64,000 nucleotides of DNA from Stenotrophomonas geniculata ATCC 19374 = JCM 13324 (GCF_001431625.1 NZ_LLXT01000125.1:1-64000); one strand, 5' to 3'; numbered from the stretch's first letter, positions 1 to 8,817 are shown. The notes: generated by a model from the letters alone, not told the origin. Program-made: numbers and translations.

Positions 1-60
1 GCGTCTCCCGCAACCGGACCCACCTCGCCATCCCACGGAATGCACGCTGTTGCCGTTGCT

Positions 61-168
61 GTTGCTTCGGCTGTTGCTTCGGCTGTTGCTTCGGCTGTTG
101 CTTCGGCTGTTGCTTCGGCTGTTGCTTCGGCTGTTGCTTCGGCTGTTGCTTCGGCCGTTGCTTCGGCG
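61..168. repeat. 12-bp tandem repeat, 9 copies
   Basis: Nine head-to-tail copies of GTTGCTTCGGCT, the last two differing only in the final base. A degenerate lead-in (about 46-60) precedes them. All three minus-strand frames stay open across the array, giving Lys-Gln-Gln-Pro, Ala-Glu-Ala-Thr or Arg-Ser-Asn-Ser repeats, so it could lie inside a minus-strand gene whose body is beyond the window edge. Because the unit length is a multiple of three, copy-number changes would keep frame. Confidence 0.9.
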
Positions 169-170
169 GG

Positions 171-189
171 TGCAGGGCGCAGCCCTGCA
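171..189 (-). terminator. hairpin after the mechanosensitive channel gene
   Basis: A perfect 8-bp stem (TGCAGGGC/GCCCTGCA) with a 3-nt loop sits 8 nt past the stop of the minus-strand channel gene. No T tract follows the stem in that direction, so it is at best a weak terminator or mRNA-end stabiliser. Confidence 0.3.
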
Positions 190-197
190 AAACACCC

Positions 198-2672
198 CTA
201 CTCCTGCGGATCGCGGGTGATGTGGATATCCGTCGGGGTCGACAGCGGAATGTTCCGCTCGGCCAGGATCTGCAGCAGGCTGAAGTACAGATCGCTGCGG
301 GTCGCATACACCTGCCGCGGGCTGGCTACGTACGCGAAGCTGTTGATGGTGATCTGGCCACCGGCAATGCTGTCGATGTAGACCGTCGGTGCCGGCTGAT
401 TCAGCACGTTGGTGTGCGCGGTGTACGCATCCAGCAGCGCCTGCCGCAGGTTGCCGACATCGGTGCTGGGCGGCACCGCGAACTGGATCTGGATGCGGCC
501 CTGGTTGTTGCCCATCGTCATGTTGCGCACGGTCTTGGTGACCAGCTCGGAGTTGGGCACGATCAGCGTCGACTTGTCGCCCACCTGGATCTCGGTCGAA
601 CGCAGGCTGATGCGGCGGATGTCGCCTTCCTGATCACCCAGCTTCACCCAGTCACCGATCTTCACCGGGCGCTCGGCCAGCAGGATCAGGCCGGAGACGA
701 AGTTCTGGGTGATCACCTGCAGGCCGAAACCAATACCCACCGACAGCGCGCTGACCAGCAGTGCCAGCTTGCTCAGCTGCAGTCCCATCGCGCTCAGGGC
801 CCAGATCACCGCGATGATGATGCCGACGTAACGGGCGACGGTGCTGACCGAATTGCGTGCGCCCAGATCCAGTTCGGTCTTGGGCAGGTAGGTGTCGGTC
901 AGCCAGCGCTGCACCAGCTGGGTGATCGCCAGGCCGGCCAGCAGCGCCAGTACCGCCATCACGATCCCTGCCGGTGCCAGCCTGGTACCACCGATATCGA
1001 AGCCGGTCGTGAACAGAGAAGTGAATCGATCCACTACTGCGCCGATGTTGCCGAACGGCGCCACCAGGGCAAGCAGCGTGAGCAGCACAACCACGGTACG
1101 CAGCGCCGCCGACAGCAGCACGCCGGCCTGCTCCAGGCGCGACACGCTCAGGCCGGTGCTGAGCAGGATGGTCTGGCCCACCTTGCTGTCCGCGTTGAGC
1201 ATCCACGTGCTCAGGTCATCAACGAACTTGAACAGCAGGGTCGCTGCCAGCACCACGATGCTGCCGCCGATCAGCTGCTGGTTCACGAACTTGGCGAAGT
1301 TCAGGTAGCCCAGCAACGTCGCGACGATGGCGGCCACCACCGCGGCGTTGCCCGCCGCGCGCGCCAATACCAGCCAGCTGCTGCGGCGCACCGGCGTGGC
1401 CGCGCCCACGCCATCGGCCTGTGCCTCCAGCTTGGCCTCGGCCTCGGCGGTCTGCCGGCGATGCAGGCGTGCCAGGGTCACCAGCATGGCCATGATCAGG
1501 CCCAGGTAGGTCAGGGCAATCAGGCCATCCAGCGCCACCGTGGTGACATCGCTGGTGCGCGTGGCCTGGTCGAGGGCCATCAGCACCGTGCTCAGCCAGG
1601 CCAGCGCCGCCGCGCCCCACGCGTACTTGCGCAGCTTCAGCGCGGCGGTGTCGTCCAGGTTCAACAGCCGCCATGACGGGCGCTTGGGCACCAGCATGCA
1701 GGCGCTGAGTGCAGCGATGAAGGCGGCGCGGAAGGTGGCCGTCTCCAGGCCGTCGGCCACCACCTGCAGGCGCGGCGCGATGGCATCGATGGCGTTCAGC
1801 GCCGCCATCAGCACCACCACGGCATAGCCGGGCAGCAACGTGCCGACCAGCAACAACCACATGGCCAGGCCGGAACGGCGCAGGCGTCCATCAGGCGCAC
1901 GATCGGACGCGGCGAACTGCCGCCCCAAGCGGCGCAGCCACAGCCGCAGCGGGAACATCATCACCAGCGCGGCGATCAGGCCCAGCAACGGCGTGCCCCA
2001 GCCATTGGCCCGGACGCCGGCAACGAACGTATCGCGCCCCTGCTCGGCCAACGGCGCGACGCGTGCGATATCGATCGGCAGGCGCTCGGCCACCTTGCTC
2101 CACAACGCAGGCGACAACGGCGAGGCGACCTTCTGGCCCAGTTCTTCGGTGCGTTGTGCGGTGCGCTGCTGCTCGATGTCCGCCGCCAGCTGCTGCGCAC
2201 GCACGGCACTGGTCTTGGCCTGCGCCACCGATGCGGCCAGGCCGTCGCGCTGCTTGTTGATCGTGCGCCGTTGCGCCGCCAGTTCGGGCGGCTCGGTGGT
2301 GCCCTCGGCAGGCGTGCCCAGCTGCGCCAGCTGTTCGTCGAGGCGGTCCTTTTGCGGCTGCAGCGCCTTTTCCAGCGCCTCGGCGTCACGCCGTACCTGC
2401 GAGGCATTCTCCGACAGCATCGCCAGCGTCTCGATGGCTTCAGCATCGCCACGCTTGCGATCGATCTCCTTCAGGCTGGACTCGATCTGCGCCAGCTGCT
2501 GCTTTGGCGTAGGGTCTTCATCCTGTGCCAGCACCGGCGCGGACAGCAGGAGGGCGGTGCACAGCATCAGGACCCACCAGGGGCCCCGTGCACGGATCGA
2601 TCGCAGGAAAGAAGACACGCCAGCCACACCGGTTCGCGCGGACCACCGCGCCTGCGCGCGACTATACGGCAC
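198..2672 (-). CDS. mechanosensitive ion channel (MscS superfamily, DUF3772-type)
   Basis: Large MscS-superfamily channel, 824 residues from a GTG codon. A hydrophobic signal sequence ends near residue 50 (LSAPVLAQ). It is followed by a Glu/Gln-rich coiled-coil periplasmic part (about 52-200), then roughly ten membrane segments (about 220-690). The MscS core starts near residue 655 with a Gly/Ala-rich pore helix (SVGIGFGLQVITQNFVSG) and continues into the beta domain (KIGDWVKLGDQEGDIRRI, VPNSELV). The family relieves turgor after osmotic downshock in the inner membrane. The start is uncertain: the first 30 residues are Arg-rich, and GTG or ATG codons at residues 19 and 36 would give a tidier signal peptide. 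It stands alone. Confidence 0.85.
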   Translation of the reverse strand: MPYSRAQARWSARTGVAGVSSFLRSIRARGPWWVLMLCTALLLSAPVLAQDEDPTPKQQLAQIESSLKEIDRKRGDAEAIETLAMLSENASQVRRDAEALEKALQPQKDRLDEQLAQLGTPAEGTTEPPELAAQRRTINKQRDGLAASVAQAKTSAVRAQQLAADIEQQRTAQRTEELGQKVASPLSPALWSKVAERLPIDIARVAPLAEQGRDTFVAGVRANGWGTPLLGLIAALVMMFPLRLWLRRLGRQFAASDRAPDGRLRRSGLAMWLLLVGTLLPGYAVVVLMAALNAIDAIAPRLQVVADGLETATFRAAFIAALSACMLVPKRPSWRLLNLDDTAALKLRKYAWGAAALAWLSTVLMALDQATRTSDVTTVALDGLIALTYLGLIMAMLVTLARLHRRQTAEAEAKLEAQADGVGAATPVRRSSWLVLARAAGNAAVVAAIVATLLGYLNFAKFVNQQLIGGSIVVLAATLLFKFVDDLSTWMLNADSKVGQTILLSTGLSVSRLEQAGVLLSAALRTVVVLLTLLALVAPFGNIGAVVDRFTSLFTTGFDIGGTRLAPAGIVMAVLALLAGLAITQLVQRWLTDTYLPKTELDLGARNSVSTVARYVGIIIAVIWALSAMGLQLSKLALLVSALSVGIGFGLQVITQNFVSGLILLAERPVKIGDWVKLGDQEGDIRRISLRSTEIQVGDKSTLIVPNSELVTKTVRNMTMGNNQGRIQIQFAVPPSTDVGNLRQALLDAYTAHTNVLNQPAPTVYIDSIAGGQITINSFAYVASPRQVYATRSDLYFSLLQILAERNIPLSTPTDIHITRDPQE

Positions 2673-2708
2673 AGGCGGTAAAGGGCGGATGGGCGACGCG
2701 CAGCAGTA

Positions 2709-2957
2709 TCAGTACTTCAGGCGCAGCTCTTCCACGGTCGGCTGCTGCAGCGCGTACCAGTCCTGGAACTCTTCCTCGGTGATCTCATCGGGCGCGTACA
2801 CCGCCACCGGATGCCAGTCGTGGTCGGTCGGCAGCGGCTGGCGCGGGCCGGCACGCAGGCTGTAGGCCACGCCTTCGTAGTCCACCAGGTCGTCGACCTG
2901 CGGCCACTGTTCGCGCGCGAACGCGGATTCACTCTTCAACAGGATCACCTGGTACAT
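2709..2957 (-). CDS. conserved hypothetical protein, 82 aa
   Basis: Small soluble acidic protein of unknown function. The start at MYQVILLKSE is chosen because GGAGGTG lies 5 nt upstream; a longer in-frame start exists but lacks a ribosome site. The sequence is rich in Trp/Tyr and acidic residues (DDLVDYEGVAYSLR, EITEEEFQDWYALQQP), with no signal peptide, membrane segment or recognisable catalytic motif. It lies between the channel gene (same strand, downstream) and the divergent lipocalin gene. No function is assigned. Confidence 0.7.
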   Translation of the reverse strand: MYQVILLKSESAFAREQWPQVDDLVDYEGVAYSLRAGPRQPLPTDHDWHPVAVYAPDEITEEEFQDWYALQQPTVEELRLKY

Positions 2958-3140
2958 CGGCACCTCCACTTCGGTTGGATCAGGAAAACACGGCGCTGGC
3001 GGCAGCATACCGCCGCACCGGTGACAACGGGCACGCCGCAGCAGCGACGGAACGTTCTGGACACGGCCATCGCCCCGGCTTCACCCGCCCATGGCAAGGC
3101 CATCGGCATCGTGGAGGCCCCCCCCCTGCCACGACCGCCG

Positions 3141-3635
3141 ATGACCGAGCACCCGCCGCTGAAGACCGTTGCCGACCTCAAGCTGCCCCGCTACCTGGGC
3201 ACCTGGTACGAGATCGCACGCCTGCCAATGCGCCATGAACCGGAAGGCTGCACCGACGTGTCGGCGCACTACACCCTGCTCGACAACGGCAACGTCGGCG
3301 TCACCAACCGCTGCCGCATGGACGGCGAGATCGAAGAGGCCACCGGCGAGGCCTGCGCGATCGACAACGACAGCGCGCGCCTGGAGGTCAGTTTCCTGCC
3401 CAAGGGCCTGCGCTGGCTGCCGTTCGCCAAGGGCGACTACTGGGTGATCCAGGTCGCCCCGGACTACAGCGTGTCACTGGTCGGCAGCCCCGATCGCAAG
3501 TACCTGTGGCTGCTGGCGCGAGAGCCGCGTCTGGACGCCACCGTGCAGGACCATTATCTGGCGGCCGCGCGCCTGCAGGGCTTCGATCTGTCCGAACTGA
3601 TCCAGACCCCGCATACCGGCCATCCCACGGCCTGA
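3141..3635 (+). CDS. lipocalin family protein (Blc-like)
   Basis: 164-residue lipocalin. The family signature GTWYEIARLP is near residues 17-26, followed by the conserved pattern of alternating beta strands and the C-terminal RxP-type segment (LLAREPRLDATVQDHYLAAARLQG), as in bacterial Blc. Blc proteins bind lysophospholipids or fatty acids at the outer membrane. This copy shows no lipobox or signal peptide from the chosen ATG, unlike E. coli Blc, so it may be cytosolic or the start may be misplaced; no strong ribosome site precedes it. The FAD oxidoreductase gene follows after 13 nt on the same strand, probably as an operon. Confidence 0.85.
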   Translation: MTEHPPLKTVADLKLPRYLGTWYEIARLPMRHEPEGCTDVSAHYTLLDNGNVGVTNRCRMDGEIEEATGEACAIDNDSARLEVSFLPKGLRWLPFAKGDYWVIQVAPDYSVSLVGSPDRKYLWLLAREPRLDATVQDHYLAAARLQGFDLSELIQTPHTGHPTA

Positions 3636-3648
3636 GCCGCACACAACC

Positions 3649-4857
3649 ATGGACCTGAAAAGTGGCTACCCGTGGTGGGCGGTTCGCAACGGCCTGATCC
3701 ACGCCTTCCCGCCGCTGCAGCAGGACCTGCGCTGCGACGTACTGGTGGTGGGCGGCGGCATCACCGGTGCACTGATTGCCGACGAGCTGTCCCGGCATGG
3801 CCACGACGTGGCGGTGATCGAGCAGCGCGACATCGGCTGGGGCAGCACCGCTGCCAGCACCGCGCTGCTGCAGTACGAGATCGATACCCATCTGCTGGAA
3901 CTGGCCCAGCGCTACGGCCAGGACGCCGCCGCGCTTGCCTACCGTGCGTGTGCCGAGGCCATTCCGGCCCTGGGCGACGTGGCGCGCGGGCTGAAGGATG
4001 TGGATTTCCAGCGCATGGACAGCCTCTATCTGGCCAGCCGCCACCGCGACGTGCCGCGCCTGATGGCTGAGGGCGATGCCCGTCGCGGCATCGGCCTGGA
4101 TGCCCGCTGGCTGGGCCCGGAGGCACTGCGGGAACGTTTCGACGTTGAGGCCGGCGGCGCCCTGCTGACCCGGCAGGCGGCCCGGGTTGATCCGTATCGG
4201 CTGACCTATGCGCTACTGCAGCGCCTGCGTCGGCGCGGCGCCCATGTGCATGACCGCACCGTACTGCACAGCCTCGATGCTACCGCGCGCGGGGTGACCG
4301 CCCGTACCGAAGCCGGTGCCACCATCCGCGCACGCCACGTGGTGCTGGCCATGGGCTATGCCAACCAGCGCTGGCTCAAGCAACGGGTCGCACGCAACCG
4401 CAGCAGCTACGCCTTCATCACCGATCCCATCGATGCGGACGTGCTCGGCCGGCTGCGCAACACGATGGTGTGGGAAAGCGCCCGCCCCTACCTGTACCTG
4501 CGCGCCACCGGCGACCAGCGCCTGCTGGTGGGCGGGCTGGACGACGCCATCGACATCCCCGCCCGCCGCGACCGGCGCGTTCAGAGCAAGGCCGACCAGC
4601 TGATGAAGCAGCTGCGGCACTGGTTCCCACGGCTGGACCCGGTGCCGGCCTTCTCCTGGGCCGGCACCTTCGCCGAGACCGCCGATGGCCTGCCGTTCTT
4701 CGGCCCGCACGAACAATGGGGCCCGCGGGTGCACTTCGCCATGGCCTACGGTGGCAACGGCATCACCTATTCGATGATCGGCGCGCAGCTGCTGCGGGCC
4801 CGGATCGAGCGGCGCACGCATGCGCTGGAGGGGCTGTTCGGGTTCGGCCGGTTGTAG
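3649..4857 (+). CDS. FAD-dependent oxidoreductase (DAO family)
   Basis: 402-residue flavoprotein of the D-amino-acid oxidase/glycine oxidase fold. The Rossmann dinucleotide motif VVGGGITGALIADEL lies near residues 28-42, followed by a Glu for ribose binding (AVIEQRDIGWGSTAAS). The C-terminal FAD motif is FSWAGTFAETADGLPFFG and ends with YGGNGITYSMIGAQLL. Members oxidise C-N bonds of amino acids or amines and release H2O2; gamma-glutamylputrescine oxidase is a relative, but the substrate cannot be read from sequence. It is probably cotranscribed with the lipocalin gene just upstream. Confidence 0.8.
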   Translation: MDLKSGYPWWAVRNGLIHAFPPLQQDLRCDVLVVGGGITGALIADELSRHGHDVAVIEQRDIGWGSTAASTALLQYEIDTHLLELAQRYGQDAAALAYRACAEAIPALGDVARGLKDVDFQRMDSLYLASRHRDVPRLMAEGDARRGIGLDARWLGPEALRERFDVEAGGALLTRQAARVDPYRLTYALLQRLRRRGAHVHDRTVLHSLDATARGVTARTEAGATIRARHVVLAMGYANQRWLKQRVARNRSSYAFITDPIDADVLGRLRNTMVWESARPYLYLRATGDQRLLVGGLDDAIDIPARRDRRVQSKADQLMKQLRHWFPRLDPVPAFSWAGTFAETADGLPFFGPHEQWGPRVHFAMAYGGNGITYSMIGAQLLRARIERRTHALEGLFGFGRL

Positions 4858-4983
4858 CCTGCAGCCAAGCATGGCCTGGCTCTACCGTAAGCGGGCGCCG
4901 ACAGGCATCATTCAAGCAACCCCTGCTAGCGTCGGCCTGTACCGCCGCGTGTTGCGTGGCCACCTGTCCGCTGGAGCGCCGTC

Positions 4984-5466
4984 ATGATCCGCCCCCTGAC
5001 CCTGCTGCTGTGCCTGGCCCTGCCGGGAACCGTGCTGGCCCAGTCCGCCGCAGGCGCCACCGCGCCGCAGGCTGCCGGCCTGGACCTGACGCTGCCGCAG
5101 GCGCCGATGCGCTACCTCAACGACCCGGCCCTGCAGCAGGACCCGCCGGGCACGTACTACGGCGACAAGAGCGGCCCGCGCGTGCACGACGACGCGAAGA
5201 TCGCCGACGTCACCGACGACAAGGTCAAGGTGTCCGGCAGCTTCACCACCGGCATCGGCTATTCCAAGAACGGTGGCAACAGCCACTACAACGCCGCCAC
5301 GCTGAACCTGAGCAAGAACTACACCACCGATGAAGGCAAGACCCACGGGGTCAACGTCAACATCCACGTGAGCGAAGGCAAGGGACCGGGCTTCTTCGGT
5401 CCGTATGGCGGCTATTACGGCCGCGGCCCGGGCTATTGGGACTACCCGCCGCCGTACGGCTGGTAA
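4984..5466 (+). CDS. secreted hypothetical protein, 160 aa
   Basis: Exported protein with a clear signal peptide (residues 1-20, LPGTVLA before QSAAG). The mature part is polar and beta-rich (KVKVSGSFTTGIGYSKNGGNS, LNLSKNYTT). It ends in a Gly/Tyr/Pro-rich tail (GPYGGYYGRGPGYWDYPP) with many aromatic residues, as in some surface or envelope-associated proteins. No catalytic motif is visible and no family was recognised. It stands alone and is followed immediately by a SMAG palindrome that separates it from the convergent PepSY gene. Confidence 0.7.
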   Translation: MIRPLTLLLCLALPGTVLAQSAAGATAPQAAGLDLTLPQAPMRYLNDPALQQDPPGTYYGDKSGPRVHDDAKIADVTDDKVKVSGSFTTGIGYSKNGGNSHYNAATLNLSKNYTTDEGKTHGVNVNIHVSEGKGPGFFGPYGGYYGRGPGYWDYPPPYGW

Positions 5467-5476
5467 GCCAGCTCCT

Positions 5477-5538
5477 GTAGAGCCGAGCCCATGCTCGGCT
5501 ACGGTTGGCCGCAAAGCCGAGCATGGGCTCGGCTCTAC
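5477..5538. repeat. SMAG (GTAG-type) palindromic repeat pair
   Basis: Inverted pair of GTAG-headed units: GTAGAGCCGAGCCCATGCTC on one side and its reverse complement ending CGGCTCTAC on the other. It sits between convergent genes. It matches the SMAG family described in S. maltophilia, REP-like elements presumably moved by a RAYT transposase. Confidence 0.85.
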
Positions 5539-5549
5539 ATGGGCAAACG

Positions 5550-5984
5550 TCAATCCAGCCAGCCATCGCGCTCGCTGTGCAGGATGCGGCCGTCATAACC
5601 GCTCAGGCGCACGTCCACCTTCTGGTTGCGTGCATTGCGGGCCTCCAGCGACCAGGTCGCACCATCGCGTTCCAGCGAATGGATCTCGCGCAGGCCATGC
5701 GCCTGTGCCCGTGCCAGCACCTGCTCGGTGGTCAGCAGCGCGCGGCCGCTGTGCTCGTCGAAGATCTCGCCGGTCTTCGGGTCCACGTAGACCTCGCTGA
5801 AGCGGCCATCGGCGCGGCTCACGTCGGCCTCCCACAGGCCATCATCGCGTTCGATCTCGTGGATCTGGGTGTAGCCGGCCTTGCGCAGGGTCTGTTCAAC
5901 CTGGGCCATGCCCAGCGGCGCGGCCTGTACGGCCGGCGCGACGGTCAGCAGGGCAACAGTGGCGAGGGTGAGCGACTTCAACAT
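5550..5984 (-). CDS. periplasmic PepSY-domain protein
   Basis: 144 residues with a signal peptide (MLKSLTLATVALLTVAPAVQA) and two tandem PepSY-like repeats: EQTLRKAGYTQIHEIERDDGLWEADV... and LARAQAHGLREIHSLERDGATWSLEA. Each repeat ends with the YVDPKTGEI/GYDGRI turn. PepSY domains are thought to bind or inhibit peptidases, or to act as periplasmic sensors. The start is set by AGGAG 9 nt upstream. The gene is transcribed away from a second PepSY gene that heads the PhoP/PhoQ-like operon, suggesting a shared divergent control region. Confidence 0.85.
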   Translation of the reverse strand: MLKSLTLATVALLTVAPAVQAAPLGMAQVEQTLRKAGYTQIHEIERDDGLWEADVSRADGRFSEVYVDPKTGEIFDEHSGRALLTTEQVLARAQAHGLREIHSLERDGATWSLEARNARNQKVDVRLSGYDGRILHSERDGWLD

Positions 5985-6135
5985 GGGGGTTCTCCTGTTC
6001 GTGTTCGTGGCCGGACCATCCCGGCAACGCCACAATGCACCCCGTGGTTAACAGCGCCTTAGCCGGCACTGTTAGCCAGCTGTTAGTCACCCCCGGCACA
6101 CTCACGCCTGTTCCTACAGCCCTCCCTGCGCCCCG

Positions 6136-6426
6136 ATGCTCTCCACCCTGCCCTTGCTGCTGGCCCTGGCCAACGCTCCTACCGCCGCCGCGCCCGTCCA
6201 GGACCCGGCACAGCAGGTCGCGCGCCGTGCCGTGCAGCAGGGCCGCTACGTGCCATTGGAAAGCGTGGTGCGCGATGCACTCAAGCGCTTTCCGGGGCAG
6301 CTGCTGGAAGTGGAGCTGGACGATGGTGTCTACGAAGTGGAGATCCTGCGCGGCGACGGCGTGGTGGTGGAGCTGGACTATGATGCGCGCAGCGGAAAGC
6401 TGCTGAAGACGGAGCTCGACGACTGA
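6136..6426 (+). CDS. PepSY-domain protein, first gene of the PhoPQ-like operon
   Basis: 96-residue exported protein: hydrophobic signal (MLSTLPLLLALANAPTAAA), then one PepSY unit (PLESVVRDALKRFPGQLLEVELDDGVYEVEILRGDGVVVELDYDA). Its stop codon overlaps the start of the response regulator gene (TGATG), so the two are translationally coupled. Similar small PepSY proteins precede two-component genes in other proteobacteria and may modulate the sensor kinase from the periplasm; here that is inference from position. Confidence 0.8.
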   Translation: MLSTLPLLLALANAPTAAAPVQDPAQQVARRAVQQGRYVPLESVVRDALKRFPGQLLEVELDDGVYEVEILRGDGVVVELDYDARSGKLLKTELDD

Positions 6427-7085
6427 TGCGCATCCTGTTGGCCGAAGACGATGCCGCACTGGCACAGCGCCTGGTGCCCCTGCTGGAGCAGGCCGGCTAC
6501 GTGGTGCATGTGGTTGCCGATGGCCGCCAGGCCGAGGAGATCGGTCAGATCGAGGACCTGCAGGCGGCCATCGTTGACCTCGGCCTGCCCGGGCTTGACG
6601 GATTGAGCGTGATCGAGGGCTGGCGCGGCAACGGCCGCGGCTTCCCGGTGCTGGTGCTGACCGCGCGCGGGCGCTGGCACGACAAGCTGGCCGGCTTTGA
6701 TGCCGGTGCCGACGACTACCTGACCAAACCGTTCCAGGCCGACGAACTGGTGCTGCGCATGCGCGCCCTGATCCGCCGCAGCCATGGCCATGCCAGCCCG
6801 CGACTGCACTGCGGGCCGCTGCAGCTGGACGTCAACGCCGGCCGCTTCGAACTGGACGGACAGCCGCTGGCGCTGAGCCCGCAGGAGTTCCGCCTGCTCA
6901 GTTACTTCATCCACCACAGCGGCCAGGTGATCGGCCGTGATCGTCTGGGCGAGCAGGTGTTCGAAGGCGGCCACGACCCGGACTCCAACGCGCTGGACGT
7001 GCTGCTGGGTCGGGTCCGCCGCAAGCTCGGCATCGATCTGATCCAGACCGTGCGCGGCCAGGGCTGGCGGCTGGCCGCACCGTGA
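6426..7085 (+). CDS. PhoP-like response regulator (OmpR/PhoB class)
   Basis: 219 residues. The receiver domain has the acidic pocket (EDD, residues 7-9), phospho-acceptor Asp51 in IVDLGLPGLDGLS, a Thr switch in VLVLTARG and Lys in DDYLTKPF. The C-terminal winged helix ends in LDVLLGRVRRKLG and TVRGQGWRL. The whole pattern, including the VDLGLP segment and the TVRGQGY-like end, is very close to enterobacterial PhoP. The gene overlaps the PepSY gene upstream and the kinase gene downstream. PhoP regulators respond to low Mg2+, cationic peptides or acid and control envelope genes. The assignment is by motif similarity. Confidence 0.8.
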   Translation: MRILLAEDDAALAQRLVPLLEQAGYVVHVVADGRQAEEIGQIEDLQAAIVDLGLPGLDGLSVIEGWRGNGRGFPVLVLTARGRWHDKLAGFDAGADDYLTKPFQADELVLRMRALIRRSHGHASPRLHCGPLQLDVNAGRFELDGQPLALSPQEFRLLSYFIHHSGQVIGRDRLGEQVFEGGHDPDSNALDVLLGRVRRKLGIDLIQTVRGQGWRLAAP

Positions 7086-8401
7086 GCCGGCAATCCTCGC
7101 TGCGGCGGCGCCTGCTGCTGGCTGGCGGCGTCGGCCTGCTGCTGGTTTCGCTGCTGGCCAGCGCACTACTGGGCGAACTGTTCAAGCGCAGCGCGCGTGA
7201 TCGGCTGGACCACGAACTGCAGCAGGACATGCTGACCCTGCTGGCGCAGGCCGAAGTGAACCCGGAAGGACAGCTGCGCCTGCGCCAGCAACCGAATGAC
7301 GCGCGCTTCCAGCGGGTGTTCTCCGGTTCCTACTGGCAGATCGCCGGTGCCGATGGCCGCGTGCTGCTGCAGTCGCGCTCGTTGTGGGATGAAACGCTTC
7401 CCACCACCGTCACTGGCCCGGCCACGCGCAACCTGGCCGGGCCGCTGCAGCAATCCTTGCGCGCACGTGTGCAGCAGGTGCGCCTGCCACGTGCCAGTGA
7501 ACCGTTCGTGGCCGTGGTCGCCACCGACCGCAGCGCTCTGGATGCCGATGTTGCCGCATTCCGGCAGCGCACCGCCATCGCGTTGGGTGTACTGGTCGCA
7601 GCGTGGCTGGCGGTGCTGGCCAGCCAGGTGCACTTCGGCCTGCGTCCGCTACACCGCCTCGGTGCACAGCTGGAACGGGTGCGGCGCGGCGACGCGCAAC
7701 GCATCGACACGCAGGGACTGGGGGCAGAGGTCGCGCCACTGGGCGAAGAACTCAACGCGCTGCTGGAGCACCAGCAACGCATGGTCGCGCGCGCGCGCAC
7801 CAGTGCACAGGACCTGGCGCATGCATTGAAAACCCCATTGAGCGTGCTGGCCACCGAGGCTGACGGCGACGGCGCGGACTGGCGGACCACCGTGCGCGAG
7901 CAGAACGCACGCATGCAGGCCAGTGTTGACCGTTACCTGGCGGCAGGGTTGGCCGCAGACCATCGCCAGCGCAGCGACGTTGCGACTGTCGCGCAGGCGC
8001 TATGCCGGTTGATGGCACGCGTGCATGGCGAACGCGGCATTGCGTTCACGGCCGCAGGTATCGATCCAGCGTTGCAGTTCGCCGGTGCCAGTGCAGATCT
8101 GGAAGAGATGCTGGGCAACCTGCTGGACAACGCCGGGCGGTGGGCGCGACAGCAGGTAGACATCACTGCGGACATCAGCGACGGACAGCTACGCATCGAA
8201 GTACGCGACGACGGCCCGGGCTTGGCCGCGGAGTCACTGTCACAGGTCACCCAGCGCGGTGTGCGGCTGGATGAGCGCGAGGGCAGCAGCGGGCTGGGCT
8301 TGGCAATCGTGGGCGATATCGCCGCCAGTTATGGCGGGCGCGTGGCGCTGGAGAATGCGCAGCCGGGCCTGCGCGCGACGTTGTGGTTGCCCGTGGCGTG
8401 A
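7082..8401 (+). CDS. PhoQ-like sensor histidine kinase
   Basis: 439 residues starting at a GTG that overlaps the regulator stop (GTGA). Two membrane segments (about 11-33 and 164-186) bracket a periplasmic sensor of about 130 residues, followed by a HAMP region. The H-box DLAHALKTPLSVLATEA has His247 and resembles the PhoQ pattern L-T-H-S-L-K-T-P-L. The ATPase domain has the N-box (NLLDNAGRWA), G1 (DDGPGL) and G2 (GSSGLGLAI) motifs. It autophosphorylates and transfers phosphate to the cognate regulator. The sensor domain is not obviously acidic like that of enterobacterial PhoQ, so the signal may differ. Confidence 0.8.
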   Translation: MSRQSSLRRRLLLAGGVGLLLVSLLASALLGELFKRSARDRLDHELQQDMLTLLAQAEVNPEGQLRLRQQPNDARFQRVFSGSYWQIAGADGRVLLQSRSLWDETLPTTVTGPATRNLAGPLQQSLRARVQQVRLPRASEPFVAVVATDRSALDADVAAFRQRTAIALGVLVAAWLAVLASQVHFGLRPLHRLGAQLERVRRGDAQRIDTQGLGAEVAPLGEELNALLEHQQRMVARARTSAQDLAHALKTPLSVLATEADGDGADWRTTVREQNARMQASVDRYLAAGLAADHRQRSDVATVAQALCRLMARVHGERGIAFTAAGIDPALQFAGASADLEEMLGNLLDNAGRWARQQVDITADISDGQLRIEVRDDGPGLAAESLSQVTQRGVRLDEREGSSGLGLAIVGDIAASYGGRVALENAQPGLRATLWLPVA

Positions 8402-8416
8402 CGCACCGCTGCGCTC

Positions 8417-8479
8417 GCCGGGCGCCGCCCGGCGCTACCGGTTCACCCGCACCCGGTAGGTGTCGACCTTGGTCGACAC
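8417..8479. repeat. REP-like hairpins between convergent genes
   Basis: Two palindromes lie in the 88-nt gap after the kinase gene. The first is a GTAG-type unit (GCCGGGC/GCCCGGC stem with GTAG on the reverse strand, 8417-8438). The second is GTGTCGACC-TT-GGTCGACAC (8460-8479), related to the GTGCCRACC palindromes elsewhere in the window. They could act as bidirectional transcript ends. Confidence 0.7.
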
Positions 8480-8489
8480 GCATCAAGCA

Positions 8490-8810
8490 TCAACGGTGAT
8501 GCATCCACCAGCAATCAATCGCGTCCAGCACGATGTGGATGATCAAACCGATGCCGAACAACCTGGTCTTCTTCGGCACGCACAACCCGGCATAGACCGC
8601 GATGGCCGGGGCCGTATGCAGTGGGTGGAAGCCGATGCTGCAGCGGTTCGGTGCGTAGATCGGGTCGGCCAGCAGGTGGTCCAGATCGATGATCCAGCCC
8701 AGCAGCATCAGCAACCACGCCGAGGCGAAGCGCTTGCGCCAGAACAGCCATGCCAGCAGGGCTGGCACGGCGGCATGCAGGAACAGGTGGAAGATCGCGC
8801 GCGCGCTCAT
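8490..8810 (-). CDS. small integral membrane protein (DUF6122-like)
   Basis: 106 residues with three to four hydrophobic segments. It carries His/Asp clusters inside the membrane part (IIDLDHLLADP, GFHPLHTAP, HIVLDAIDCWWMHHR) typical of membrane metal-dependent hydrolases of the YdjM/DUF6122 kind. The start at MSARAIFHLFLHA is chosen over an upstream ATG because it begins the hydrophobic segment. It lies downstream of speA on the same strand, separated by a REP hairpin. Function unknown; the family name is tentative. Confidence 0.65.
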   Translation of the reverse strand: MSARAIFHLFLHAAVPALLAWLFWRKRFASAWLLMLLGWIIDLDHLLADPIYAPNRCSIGFHPLHTAPAIAVYAGLCVPKKTRLFGIGLIIHIVLDAIDCWWMHHR

Positions 8811-8817
8811 CGCAACG

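Noticed and set aside
61-168. CRISPR array
   Set aside because: Units are contiguous 12-mers with no spacers and no cas genes are present.
2811-3140. N-terminal extension of the lipocalin
   Set aside because: It reads through the antisense of the 82-aa gene and is not lipocalin-like.
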